A DNA stretch of 64,000 nt from Adineta vaga (lineage: Eukaryota > Rotifera). Positions 1 to 11,362 of this stretch are shown in pieces. A model generated the notes under the pieces. It searched no databases and had not been told where the DNA came from. It saw nothing but the letters and a program-made list of their open reading frames with translations. How positions within the stretch are numbered: position 1 is the first letter of the stretch; the number at the start of each line of letters is the position of its first letter. The DNA is taken from assembly GCA_021613535.1 (NCBI GenBank), contig CP075496.1, forward strand, positions 620,001 to 684,000, written 5' to 3'. Both the position numbers and the translations under genes were made by a program.

Positions 1-2047
1 GAAACGATTACAAAATCAACGGCTTCGGTTGGAGCGTTTGAAAAGCACAAATTTGAAAAATACCATCGTAGAAACATTATGTGAAGACGTACCCATAATA
101 AACTCACGTCCAATAACAACCACAGCAAAAAAACTGCAGTTAGCTCGTGCTCAACTTCGTTCTGAATCGAATTCATCAAAACAATCCATCATTAAAGACG
201 AATTTGGAGTACATGATATTTCATATGATAATGTTAATATTGTTGTTAGTATTGAGATGATACTTAATTTGGTAAATAAAATGAGTTGTCCTTTATGTAA
301 TTGTATTGGTGAGATGTCTCAAAAAGTTACACAACGTCGTGGTCTTGTCTATCATATTACATTTTCATGTACTTGTTCGTTCGAAACATCATTTACAAAT
401 TCAACACAATTGGTTCGTTCAACTCCCACACGTATGGATGAACTGAACATGATGGCATGTGCGGCTGCTAATGTTGCTGGAATTAAACGAACAGGCTTGA
501 CTACAATTTTAGGCATGTTGAATATTTTACCACCAATTCAGATTGAAAACTGGAATAAATATCAAAAAGTGTATTCAAATGCTTTGGATGTGGTGAAAGA
601 TGAGTCTCTCGCAAGAGCCGGTAAAATTGAATAGTTTTTTAAATTTATTTCTTCTATACTATTTTTTTCATATACTTATATTTGTAGCTGAAGAAGCAGC
701 AGAACAATCATCGGAACCTGCTGATCACGAGGGAATTACAAATATTAAAGTATCAATTGATGGTACATGGCTAACTCGGCATGGTCATTCTAGTTTACAT
801 GGAATTTCAACTGTTTGTTCAACAGCAGATCCTTCAAAAGTCTTAGATTTCGAATGTCTAAGTCGACACTGTACTACTTGTTCGGGCTTATTAGGAATTA
901 AAGAACACAGTCCTGAACTGTATCAACAACGTTTAGCAGAACATCTCAAGAATGGTTGTGAGCAAAATCATTTAGGTTCATCAGGTGGAATGGAAGCTGC
1001 AGGTTAGAAGACGTTATTTCAAAAGAGTTTAATTAATAGGTTTGGAGCTTTTTAGGTGTTGTTAAAATATTTTGTCGATCAGAAGCTAAACATCTATTAC
1101 GATATACTACATTTATTGCTGATGGTGATGCTAACAATGAACGTGCGCTTCTTGATGCTGCACCATACAGCGAAATTCCTATTCAACGTCTTCAATGTAT
1201 AAATCATTTTTCCAAACGGTAATATTGTTATCTCTGTAATAATAGTACTTCAACTTTTTATATTTTATACAGAATGCGTACTGCTTTGGAAGCAGTCAAA
1301 AAAGATTATAGCAATAGAAAATTAGAAGATGGTTTAGCAATTGGAGGTCGAAATGGACGATTGACTGATGATAAAATCCATCAATTAACTGTTTACTATG
1401 GTTCAGCTATTCGATCTCATGTCAATGATTTGGAATCAATGAAAGCTGCTTGTTGGGGTATGTATTATTGATATATTAATATCTGTAATAAATATTTCTA
1501 TATTTTAGCTGCTTTTCATCATCATAATACTACACGTGAAAATCGTAGTCATGATTGTGGTGATCCAACAAAGTGTTATTTCTGCAAAAATAAATCATTT
1601 GATCCTAAAAAACGTACTTTAGCACCTGCAGTCTTGAATGTGATTCGTCCTGTGTATGAAAAGATGTGTTCAACTGAAGTCTTGTCAAAAGTGGTCGATG
1701 GAGGAACTACAAATCCAAATGAATCTTTTCACAGTTATATTTGGTCTCTATGTCCTAAAACAAGATTTCATTCAGCTCATCAGGTACGTGATGCTGCTTC
1801 ACTTGCTACTATGCTTTATAATGATGGTCATCAACTATCAATCATGAATCTACTTCGTCAATGTGGTATTCAAAGTGCGATTCCTGCATGTATTCGAATG
1901 CTACAATTAACTGATGATCAACGAATAAAAGAAAATAGATCGAAAACTAAAGGAAATAAACAAAAACAACGACATCAACGATTAATAACTGAACAACGTC
2001 TAAATAAACAAGAAAAATATACCTATGCAACAGGAGCATTTGATTAA
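1..2047 (+). CDS. Mutator-like transposase domain protein, 5' end outside window
   Basis: Five exons (frame open from base 2 to 620; 688-1002; 1056-1218; 1273-1457; 1509-2047) join in frame through GT-AG introns of 51-67 bp and end at TAA 2045-2047. The frame is open to the left edge, so the start lies upstream. The N-terminal part has a Cys-rich zinc-binding pattern (CPLCNC, then CTC). The catalytic part shows acidic positions spaced as in DDE transposases: SIDGTWLTRHG, then FIADGDANNE, then a final E in NPNESFHS, with CxxC/H pairs (CGDPTKCYFCK) between the last two. This matches the Mutator-like transposase domain family common in invertebrate genomes. No lesion is visible in the part present, so the copy may be young or host-retained. 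Terminal inverted repeats were not found downstream. A domesticated gene is the alternative. Confidence 0.8.
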
Positions 2048-2384
2048 TTGTATTAGTACATTTTTTAAATAAATATACTTAGAACGAATTGTAGATTTTG
2101 AATGGCATTATTAATCTGGATGTTCTTAATGAATAATTCGATTGAATAAATTCAAATAGTTTTTGTGTCATTTAATTAATAGATGAATTTTCATAAAGAA
2201 AATTTTTAGGTATTGGATAAATATCTTGACAAATTAAATTTCTCAATTCAACAATTTGTAAGGAATTATTTTTAAGATAATTTTCAATTGTTTCTTTTGT
2301 TCATTTCATTTCTTCACAATATGTTTTCTTCTTTTATTCTTTTTCATATTTTTCGTTTAAAAAGCTATCATAAATTTGCGAAAT
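2048..2384. other. Intergenic, AT-rich, no gene seen
   Basis: This stretch separates the transposase stop from the C-terminal end of the decayed adenylate-forming gene. I see no open frame or repeat. It may contain the 3' end of either gene. Confidence 0.4.
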
Positions 2385-3430
2385 TCAATTTAAATATAAT
2401 TGATTGATTCTTTGTCGTTGAAGATTTTCTTTATATGTAACAGGTAATATTTCATTATCAGATAAAATATGAATTAATTGTTTAACAAGACGTGAATGCG
2501 CTGGAGCATCTTTATTTGGTTCTTCGACATATTTCCAAATTTCATATTCAAGTTGTTTTTATCTAAATTTTTAATTTTATCTTTATCCAATTCAATTAAA
2601 GCACATGTACAAAATTGATTACGTCCAATAATGACAACACGTTTAGCTAATGGACAAGATTGAATTGTATTTTTGTATTGTAATTGTATTTGTTTTTCCC
2701 CCACTTATATGAACTAATGTATCATTTTGTTTTCCCAAAACTCGATAAAAACCGAAATTTGGTGGATCTTCAAGAAGAATATCTTCAACAATATAAGAAC
2801 CATCGGATTTAAGGTTTTTGACTTGATGGTAACTCCATATATTTCCATCGTTTATCATAAGGATGAAAATTATTCACAAGAACAAGACCAGTTTCTATTC
2901 AGTTCAACTATTTTATATTTATAGACGAAGGAAAGGAAATTAAATACCTGTTGAACCATAAACACTAAGTAAAACAATATTATTTTCTACTAAAATTTTA
3001 CATAAATCATCTGGACAACCAGCTCCACCATACATAACAAATTTGAGTTTTTGTAAAGGTTTTAAACCAATATGTTGATTTTTTTCTAAAAGTACTTCAC
3101 GAATTAGTTGTTCAAGTAAACTTGGTACTGTAATAAGTGCAGTTATTCGATTATCTATTTGTATATTATGTAATAATTCATCAGGTTTTGGTGGAAATGT
3201 TACACATAATGGTAATGCATAAGCACAACCTGTTCCATTAAATGCTAAGAGATGAAATCTCAATAGAAAATATTTTTTGAAATGAAAAGAAAAAGAAAAA
3301 GAAAAAAGAAAATCTTACAAAGCAGCCCATGTAACAACAATATCATTTTCATTCCAAAAATGTTTATTAATTGATATTCCAATGTGTCAGATATTGAAGA
3401 ATATGGAAAATTTTCTAAATAATCCATTAA
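2385..3430 (-). pseudogene. Decayed adenylate-forming (AMP-binding) enzyme
   Basis: Read on the minus strand, pieces in different frames spell an AMP-binding/adenylation domain. They contain PSLLEQLIRE, LKFVMYGGAGCP, the A5-type motif YGSTETGL (split by an intron at about 2891-2948), FGFYRVLGKQNDTLVH, a GEK that belongs to the next frame, VVIIGRNQFCTCALIELD, and a tail with DAPAHSRLVKQLI. Frames change near 3340-3360, near 2805-2835 (after a local stop), near 2692-2705, and near 2552-2565. The tail is open to TGA at 2385. Such enzymes activate a carboxylic acid with ATP; the closest style I recognise is fungal/NRPS-like adenylate-forming enzymes, so horizontal origin is possible. At least three frame breaks make a working product unlikely. 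A phosphopantetheine site or reductase domain is not visible. Confidence 0.8.
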
Positions 3431-3674
3431 TGTATTTTATCCAAAATAAAAATAGTTTTTCTATTTTTTTAATGATAAAGCACATGATTGACATACTTTT
3501 GTCTTATCTTTATATATTGTAAATAAGAACGAACGAAAAAGAGGGGAAAAAAGATATATCAAGGTATGAAGGTTAATATTCTTTATTAAAAATAAAGATT
3601 TTTTGAATAAATAAAAAAGATAAAAGTTTTATTGTTTAAAAAGAAGATAAGATTTTTAGTTTTTATTAAGAAAA

Positions 3675-5823
3675 ATGAAAATACAATATAAGTTCTTTTT
3701 TAGTTTAGTATTCATAATTGTTCATTCAAGTCAATCAACTCCATTAGATGATTATGTTCGTGCTGCAGATCCTCATTTTGGTTGGACATTAATTCAAACG
3801 TATGAAGAAATTGATTATAAATTATATGTTCTTAATTTTACATCACAAAAATGGCTTGATGGTAAAGAAAAAGAAAATAATATTTTAAATCATAAAAAGA
3901 AATCTTTTTTTTTAAAAGAAACCTATTCATCACGATCTATTTGGTGGCATTATTTATGTATAACAGTACCAAATAAATTAACTCGACCTAATAGTGCATT
4001 TATGCTTATTGATCAAGGAAGTAATAATGATCGGTATATATTCTATCTTCTTATAAATATAATCATACTTATTATTTGTTTGAATATAGTATTCCTCAAC
4101 CTCAAGATGATTTTGTTGCTTTAACAGCAATGGTTGCTGTTGGTATTGGAAGTATTGCTGTTGATCTTCAAGATATTCCAAATGGACCAATTCGTTTTAT
4201 GGTAAAGATTTTTTTCTTGAAATAAAATCAAACATTTGTTTAATAAATGTAAAGAATGATCGAACAAATCGAACACGTGGTGATGATGCATCAATTGCTT
4301 GGACATGGAGAAGTTTTATTGAAAATACTTCAAATATCTATGTACCTTTAAATTTACCAATGACAAAAGTTTGTTTTCTTTTTCTTTTTCTTAATTTTAT
4401 TGAATTAAATTAGGCTGCATATCGTGCAATGGATGCTGTTCAACAATTTACTGGTCAACAAAATCTAACAACACCAAAAACATTTGTTGTTGCTGGTGCA
4501 TCAAAAGTAAATAATTGATTTTCTCAAAATAAAATTTCTTTTCTATTTTCCAAATAAATCATTTCTAGCGTGGATGGGCAAGTAAGTTTATTTGAAGTTT
4601 ATTCGACTTATTTTTCAATCGAAAAACTATTCTTTAGCATGGTTAACAGCTGCTGTTGATAATGAACGAGTCATTGGTGCAATACCAATTGTTATGGATA
4701 TATTGAATTTTCGAACAGTATAATGAAATAATATCTTTGAAATTTATCTTTTACTGTTTTTTTTTCTTATTTAGAATTTGCATCATATGTATCGAGTAAA
4801 TGAACATATTGATCAAGATTTGAAATCTTTAGTTTTTTATTTAGTCATTATTTGGTTGGACATTTGCATTTAAAGATTATTATGAATTAAATATAACACA
4901 AGATGTTGATAATGATAATTTAACAAAATTAACAGCTATTATTGATCCATTAAGTAAGAAAATGATTTGCAAATAATTGAATAAGATTCGTTTTTATAAT
5001 TAAAATAGATTATATTGATCGATTTTCTAAAATGAAAATTTTACAAATTCAAGCAACTGGTGATGAATTTTTTCTTCTTGATAATGAAGTAATAAAGCAA
5101 TTCAATTTGTATTAAGTAAATTTCATAAATTTTGATTTAGAATGCTTTTTGGAAAGATCTTCAAGATGCAACCGGTGGTTCATTTCTTCGGTAAAAGTCT
5201 CTTTGTTTTTCTTCTTTAAAAGAAAAATTTTTATCTTTAAATGAAAAAAGTCGAATGCCAAATGCTGATCATGTTTGTGTTGGTCATATTATTAGTTTAT
5301 TTTTTACAATGAGAAGTTTTTATATGAGTGTTTATGATGAACGACCATTACCTAAACTTCAATGGATAAAATCTTCGAATAATACTCATGGTTATATTCG
5401 TGCAACTGTTGATTTTAGTAGTGGACCAAAACCAATAAGTGCAATTGGTTATCGTGCTCGTACTCTTGATGATAAACGACGTGATTTTCGTCTTCTTATT
5501 GGAAACCCAAGTGATCCAAAAAAAGCCATGGCTAATCCTGTCTTTTGGTTTTCAACAAATCTTGTTACTGAAGTAAAACTTTTCAATAATAAATGAAATT
5601 TGTTTCCCTAATAAAACTATTTTAGGAAGAAACAAAATCAACAATTGTTTATTCGTTGACAATTGAAAATCCAACAAGTGGTTGGGAAGGTTTCCTTATT
5701 CAAGTCAATTTTCCTGGTCCAGATGGATCTGTTTTAGAATTAACAACAGAAACACAAATCATTCCTGATACTTATCCAACTGGTGATTGTCATGATGAAC
5801 AATGTTTAGGTACACTTGTATAA
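3675..5823 (+). CDS. PhoPQ-activated pathogenicity-related / AprA-like secreted protein
   Basis: Twelve exons (3675-4033, 4090-4201, 4255-4368, 4414-4506, 4569-4581, 4638-4717, 4775-4795, 4845-4953, 5009-5088, 5141-5190, 5251-5572, 5626-5823) total 1,551 nt, which closes in frame as 516 aa. The N terminus is a signal peptide ending near HSSQS. Family signs are YVRAADPHFGW, SRSIWWHYL, the nucleophile-elbow-like GASKRGWATW, DYYE, and RMPNADHV near the C terminus. This is the PhoPQ-activated protein family (alpha/beta-hydrolase fold), known from PqaA of Salmonella and AprA of Dictyostelium; its biochemical role is unsettled. The serine of GASKRG is in place. Exon 5 is only 13 nt and exon 7 only 21 nt, and both are needed for the frame, so a simple ORF caller would miss most of the gene. 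Confidence 0.88.
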
Positions 5824-5898
5824 CTTTTATTCCAAAAAAATTTATCTAACACACGTGAAACTACGACACAGAACTAGCAAATGAACTAAGAGCCATAT

Positions 5899-6714
5899 CT
5901 ACTTTCGCTCACTCATACCAACTCGCTTTATTCGTTTCACGAATTTTTGTCGATTTTGACTGTAATACAAAATAAATACGATTTCACTTTGATGTATTCT
6001 TTTTCTGTTTACTTACCTTTTATTTTTTGTTGTGCATTTATAATCATTTAACAAATGATAATATTCATTTTGTTTCTGTTCCTTTTCAAATATTAATTGT
6101 GTCAAATCGTGATTCATCTGTTTGATTTCTTGAGTAATTGTCTTAAGTTCTTGAGTAGTTTTCTTGATTTTTGTTTGAAATTTTTCGATTCGATGATCGA
6201 ATTGTTTCATTAAATTATCATTTTCGTTTTTCAAATTAATCAGATAACTATCTTCAGGATCATTTTCATTCGATTCATCTTTTATATCTTTATCATTGCT
6301 CAGCTTCATACTGAAACGAATAAAAGCATTTAGTATTAATTGTTTTATTCAATTAAAGTTTACTCTGTCATTTGATCATGTAACTGTTTTGTATTTTGTT
6401 GCCGATTGATGACGATCTCTAAACAAATAAAAGATTTTTATTTAATGAAAAAAACAGATTGATAATTTTTGATTCTTGCCACTTTGTTCGAAGAAGAATA
6501 ATATAACAAGTAGTGCATGTACATTTGAGTTGGTCGAGCAGGTGGTATGATTTGATGGTTGCTTTTTTGCCAAAACGCAGCTCAATTGTTTCCCAAGAGA
6601 GTTAGTCGCAGGTGGCTTTGTTCCATTAGTGACTACATGTTTCCATTCTGTAAGTTTATTTGAGAGAGTCTGTTCCATATTTGGAAAAAACGTTACTGTA
6701 TGTTTTCTATTCAA
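5899..6714 (-). CDS. Coiled-coil protein, function unknown
   Basis: The minus-strand model has exons at about 6717-6442 (start and donor uncertain), 6418-6364, 6310-6017 and 5959-5899. The last intron has a perfect AG/GTAAGT donor at 6017/6016, and joining it gives a basic tail ending in MSERK before TAG. Exon 6310-6017 encodes a charged heptad-like helix (IEKFQTKIKKTTQELKT and following) typical of a coiled coil. The 5' exon carries MNRKHTVTFFP; its link to the coiled-coil exons is unsure because the donor (GTGGCA) is weak. There is no signal peptide, and I recognise no family. Confidence 0.5.
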
Positions 6715-7766
6715 AAAGTGTATAACGAATGATCAGCAGACAATAATGGGACAGGCATAAATATTTATTCTGTTTCTGGTTCGTCTAAGATAACGACCTC
6801 TGTCTATTTATTTTTCAGTTGTTGTGAGCTGTATCGACTGATTATAGTCAGTCCATACGATCAGTGAATAGAAAATAACAACGAATGTTGTCATTGGAAA
6901 AGTATACTACGATTATATGGAAGACTTGTAAAGCGAATAGATCAAACATGCAAATTGAAAGGTTGTTACTCATATCATGTAAAAGTTACCAACCAATTTA
7001 TCTATAAATTCTTATTTTGTCCTAATCTAATCACTTTTCATTTTTGTACAATTGATTTGATATAAGTCAAGCAAAGAAATTATGAGAGAAACAAGATCAG
7101 TAATTTTTCAATTTTAAAAAGCTTTGAAATAAATTTCTTAACCTATATCTGATTATCTTTTCATAGAATCTAAATTTTGCATATTTTCTCAAACAGAATA
7201 TTTGAAATACTTGTCATTTTTTGTTGTATGGCATGCCTCTTTATTATTATGAAAAACAATCATTCGTCACATGATATTTTTAGACGTATACGACAAACGC
7301 ATGTATTTAATTGCCATACCTATTGACATATTCATTTATATCTTTCAATGAAATAGTTGATATGATTGAAAGTAAATTGCAATGATGATTTTGCATTATT
7401 ATCTATTCGATGACAATCTTGAGAAGTAAATCAAAAATACATCGTTATTTTTTTTGGTATTTCATTATTTTAATTCGTAAAAAAAACTCACTCTATATAA
7501 AAAAATAAACTCTTATATATAATGTAAATGTTTGATATGTAAGAGATATCAATTATATCAAGTTGTTCGATTACGTACATTAAAAATCTCAAACATATTT
7601 TACATGAACGCACTTACTCAAAAAAAAAGAAAGGATTGAATTCTATACTTACTAAATCGAAATTCTTTTGTACTTAATCTTATCTAAGGAAACTGAATTG
7701 AAAAAAATCTATCAGGAAAAGGTTAAAAGAAAGAATTGAGTCAAATTTTTGTTATAGAGGATTAAG
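6715..7766. other. Intergenic, no gene seen
   Basis: About 1 kb of AT-rich DNA with short A/T runs and no long open frame. It presumably holds the promoter of the minus-strand coiled-coil gene at its left end. Confidence 0.5.
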
Positions 7767-8108
7767 TTAAAGAAGACCCAATTTATGGTGAATTGAACTT
7801 GAAGAAGCTGAAGCTTGACTTGCTTTAACTTGTGTACTTCTTTCAGCTCTTTTAACTTGACTTGTTTTAACTTTAATTGGACCAAAACATGTTGGAACTT
7901 GATATGATGATTTATGTTCACAACTTTTAGCATCAGCTGAATTGACTTGATATTTGGATCCATTTGCATGATTTGAATGAGATTTGACTAATTTTTGAAT
8001 TGGTAATATATCACAAGATTCAAGACAAACGAGTGGATTGCTTGAAACAGTTGCTGTAATGGCATTTGTTAAGGCTGTAGCTGTGGCTGAAGCTGATGAA
8101 GATGTCAT
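7767..8108 (-). CDS. Small Ala/Ser/Lys-rich hypothetical protein
   Basis: An intronless frame of 113 codons beginning at ATG 8106-8108. It starts MTSSSASATATALTNAI and has a simple, polar composition with VKTSQVKRAERSTQVKAS near the end. An in-frame upstream methionine at 8198 would add 30 hydrophobic residues, but the shorter start has the cleaner context. Four cysteines lie in the middle (CLESC, CEH, CFG). I recognise no family. The regular composition and length argue for a real gene, but this is weak evidence. Confidence 0.4.
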   Translation of the reverse strand: MTSSSASATATALTNAITATVSSNPLVCLESCDILPIQKLVKSHSNHANGSKYQVNSADAKSCEHKSSYQVPTCFGPIKVKTSQVKRAERSTQVKASQASASSSSIHHKLGLL

Positions 8109-8978
8109 TTTGATTGAAATATTCAAATAGAATAAAATCAAATAGGAATTGATGAATTGGTGAAAATATTGAGAAAATCTAGTCGTATTTATATCCAAAC
8201 AAAATTATGCAAATTTCAATTGAGAAAAACAACCAATTAATGACAAAAACCATGACAATATGTAATATCAGAAGAAAAAGCCATATTACCCCATTCCCTT
8301 TTCACTTTTTTTCACGCATTACATCAGATATAATTAATATTCTGTCGTACACTCCTCAAACCATGAAATTAAACGTACAAAAAATGAATGCTTATTAACA
8401 TTTTTTTAATGTTTTTCTTTCTTTCTTCCTCTGTATCTATTCAGATATTTTATAATATGCAAGCAATATGAACTTTGTTGCGTTAAAAAACGTCATTTTC
8501 ACACATACAAACCGTTTTATGACAATTTCAAAAAGAAAAAACATCGATCGATATAAATATTAATTTTACCCTCAAGTGCAATATATGACTAATGTTAACA
8601 ATATTTGTACAACAGCGTAACACAAAAACAACTTCCATACAAAATATCATGTATGTTATAACTTTTAGAAAAAGAAGAATATCTGGAGAGTCAAAAACAA
8701 TTGCTACAAACTTTACGAGCGTTCTTTTTCGGAGTATTAGATTATGGTCTTGGGGACCTATCGGATTGATTGACTTGGGTATATATGTTTTCAAAATAAT
8801 AATTAAACTTCTAACGAAAAAATTGTAAAGATATTTACAAAGTAACATTATCATTGTTGTGATGAAGTAATGTTTTTAAAAGAAATGAAATTACTAGAGA
8901 AAGATAAGGATATATATATGAAAGTAGAACAGTGAGATAAGAAAAAAAGAACGACGAGAATTCGAAGTAAATTGAAAG
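8109..8978. other. Intergenic, two overlapping antisense open frames only
   Basis: Open frames lie opposite each other at 8528-8854 (-) and 8592-8828 (+). Neither shows a recognisable domain or splice context. The right end must contain the promoter of the gene starting at 8979. Confidence 0.35.
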
Positions 8979-10328
8979 ATGTATTTGAGAATATTATTTC
9001 TTTATTTTATTTTAATTATTATTGAATTAATTTCTGGAAAAGAAAACGAATATGGATGGATTCATTCCATGGGTAATCCTTCGAATACACGAAGAATAAT
9101 TCCATCAATTCCGACAAATTTTACGGGAAAATCTTGGACAATGTCTTTTAACAGTTCATCACAAGATAAAACAATTCAAGGAACAGCAGCTGGATTAAAT
9201 GGAGATTTATATTTTTTTGTTCGAGAAAATTCTTCTCATTTAGTTGATAATCTTATTTGTTTAACAATTAATGGTTTAATTCGATGGAAAATTTCTCTTC
9301 CATCGAATGATAATATGATTAATATAGGTGTTTCAAATATCATTGCACCACATAATAGTTTCATTTATTTTACATCATCATGGACTAATGGAATAAATTC
9401 TTTAGGAAAAATTTGTCAAATATCAAATGGACAAACAAATAATCCAAATATAACTTGTGTTGAAAATGAACAACTTTTTTCTCCATTTAAACAAAGTCCC
9501 TTATCGATAAATGATTATTTTATTCATTTATATACAACTGTTTTAAATCAATCATTAGCTGTTATTAATACATCAAATCTTGAAATTATATGGATTGATC
9601 ATCAGATAATTGGATGTTCATCTGAATCAATTTATAATAGTGATGGAACGGGAATTTATTGGATTGGAAATGATAATCATTTCAAAAATGTTAATGGCAA
9701 AGATACACATTTATTTGATGTTGAAATTAATCCTGGTGGAAATCATTTTTATTCATTTGATCGATATCAAGCTATTATTATTCAAGTTTGGCAAAATTTT
9801 AATAATAAATCAATAGCTATTTCAGCATGGGATGCTCTTGCAAGTAGTTATTTTCATGTTATTTGGCAATGGAATGAACCTTATGGAATATCGAAACAAT
9901 CAACACAACCGATTATTGATGAACAATCAACTATAACATATATATCGATTTTACCATATACTTATGCAATTAATTCAACGGGATCAACTTTATGGAAAAC
10001 AGAAATTGTTTCTCAAACTGAAATAAATCGTTTTAATCTTATTGCAAATTGTTTAACTTTAAATAGTGATACGAATATTATTTATGTTCTTGTATCTTCA
10101 TTATTCAATGATCAAATAAAACCATTTGTATCAATTTTTATTGTTCCTATTAATAGTACAAATGGACAATTATTTGATAGAATTTATTTTGATGTTTCAA
10201 TAAATACACAAATTAATGCATATTGTCCAATACTTATTGGAAATGAAACTCTTTATATGTCATGGACAAAAGGAAAATATCCTGATTTAGTATCATTAAA
10301 TATAATGACAATTGAACAAATAAAATAA
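8979..10328 (+). CDS. Secreted PQQ/WD-like beta-propeller protein, intronless
   Basis: A single exon of 449 codons. Residues 1-20 form a signal peptide (LRILFLYFILIIIELISG). The body has repeated blade-like patterns with Trp and Gly-Asp turns: GTAAGLNGDLYFF, LTINGLIRWKISLP, YNSDGTGIYWIGND, INSTGSTLWKTE. These resemble the A-x-D-G-x-IY and G-x-x-x-W strands of quinoprotein-type propellers. There are several N-x-S/T sites (NFTGKS, NSSSQ) and no membrane anchor, so the product is probably secreted or in the secretory lumen. Lack of introns is unusual beside its neighbours. The ligand or enzyme activity cannot be inferred. Confidence 0.65.
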   Translation: MYLRILFLYFILIIIELISGKENEYGWIHSMGNPSNTRRIIPSIPTNFTGKSWTMSFNSSSQDKTIQGTAAGLNGDLYFFVRENSSHLVDNLICLTINGLIRWKISLPSNDNMINIGVSNIIAPHNSFIYFTSSWTNGINSLGKICQISNGQTNNPNITCVENEQLFSPFKQSPLSINDYFIHLYTTVLNQSLAVINTSNLEIIWIDHQIIGCSSESIYNSDGTGIYWIGNDNHFKNVNGKDTHLFDVEINPGGNHFYSFDRYQAIIIQVWQNFNNKSIAISAWDALASSYFHVIWQWNEPYGISKQSTQPIIDEQSTITYISILPYTYAINSTGSTLWKTEIVSQTEINRFNLIANCLTLNSDTNIIYVLVSSLFNDQIKPFVSIFIVPINSTNGQLFDRIYFDVSINTQINAYCPILIGNETLYMSWTKGKYPDLVSLNIMTIEQIK

Positions 10329-11362
10329 GATTATTAATAGACTCAATTCATTTATAATTCTTTTCTATGTTATTCTAATTAACTTTTTTTTAAAGTAAAA
10401 CAAAGTTCGAACATCATATATAAATATATTTATACACGATGAAATGAGAAAATTTCTCGCATAAATTTGTTTCTATTTGAATATGAAACAAAGAATACAG
10501 AAGGGCAATAATTACCGTCAATATTATTTTATGATCAGATAATAATAGAATTTATTTAGATATGATATAGAGGGTTATCACTTCTAAAGCTGTTGTGTAG
10601 TAAAAACAATAATAGAATTTTATAATAACGTCCCATAGGCTTAACGCCCGTTCGGACAAGCCACGGTTTTTATTATTATTTATCTCCCATGCAGTCGGAT
10701 TCTTTCGTCTTTTTCTTTTTTACGCATGCCCGTATCTGCACCCTCTTCCACCCAACATACTGATTAAACATGTAATCAGTACGAACGAATCATGTTGCGT
10801 GAGCCATTTTAGACAACTTACGACGGAACCTCTCGGGGTGATAAAAATCTTTTGGATTCGAATTACTTTTATCTTGTAGATCATAGTGAGATATTGAAAT
10901 AGATCTAAAACATAACGAAGAGAAAACGAAAGGGGAAAAATGTGTGTCAAGGTCATATATCAGAGTATGTAAAACAAAGAAAAGAAGACGTGTACTATAT
11001 TTTAGGATGTCACAGTGACTATCTTTCTAGAGTATGTTCTCGCCATCATACCCACACTCTACTTTTCCTAATCAATAAACTATTTTGAATATAATTTTAC
11101 CCTCAAGATGTCATCTTCTCATTCGATAACGGATAATCTAAAAGCATATGTCTGATTATTTTTGTATGCATTGAATCTTGTTGTCGATACGTCATGTAAA
11201 AACAAGCTTTTTATCCCATTTCCCTATCTATACATCTCCCAACCTATATCATGTATCAATATTAGTCATAGATGATGAAAGTAAAAAAGTAACCTATATA
11301 AGTACAAGATTATAACACAAAAGAGAAAAATATTACAAGTTGTCTTCATATTATTTGCAAAG
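10329..11362. other. Intergenic, no gene seen
   Basis: About 1 kb with no supported frame. A short GC-richer patch lies at about 10,628-10,665 inside otherwise AT-rich DNA. The end contains the promoter and leader of the Ig-domain gene. Confidence 0.45.

Noticed and set aside
8528-8854. Overlapping open frames on both strands
   Set aside because: Both are open by composition only; neither has a recognisable domain, a splice context or a signal peptide.
10720-10956. Minus-strand frame with Cys-rich end
   Set aside because: Composition and position suggest chance; no start context or motif.
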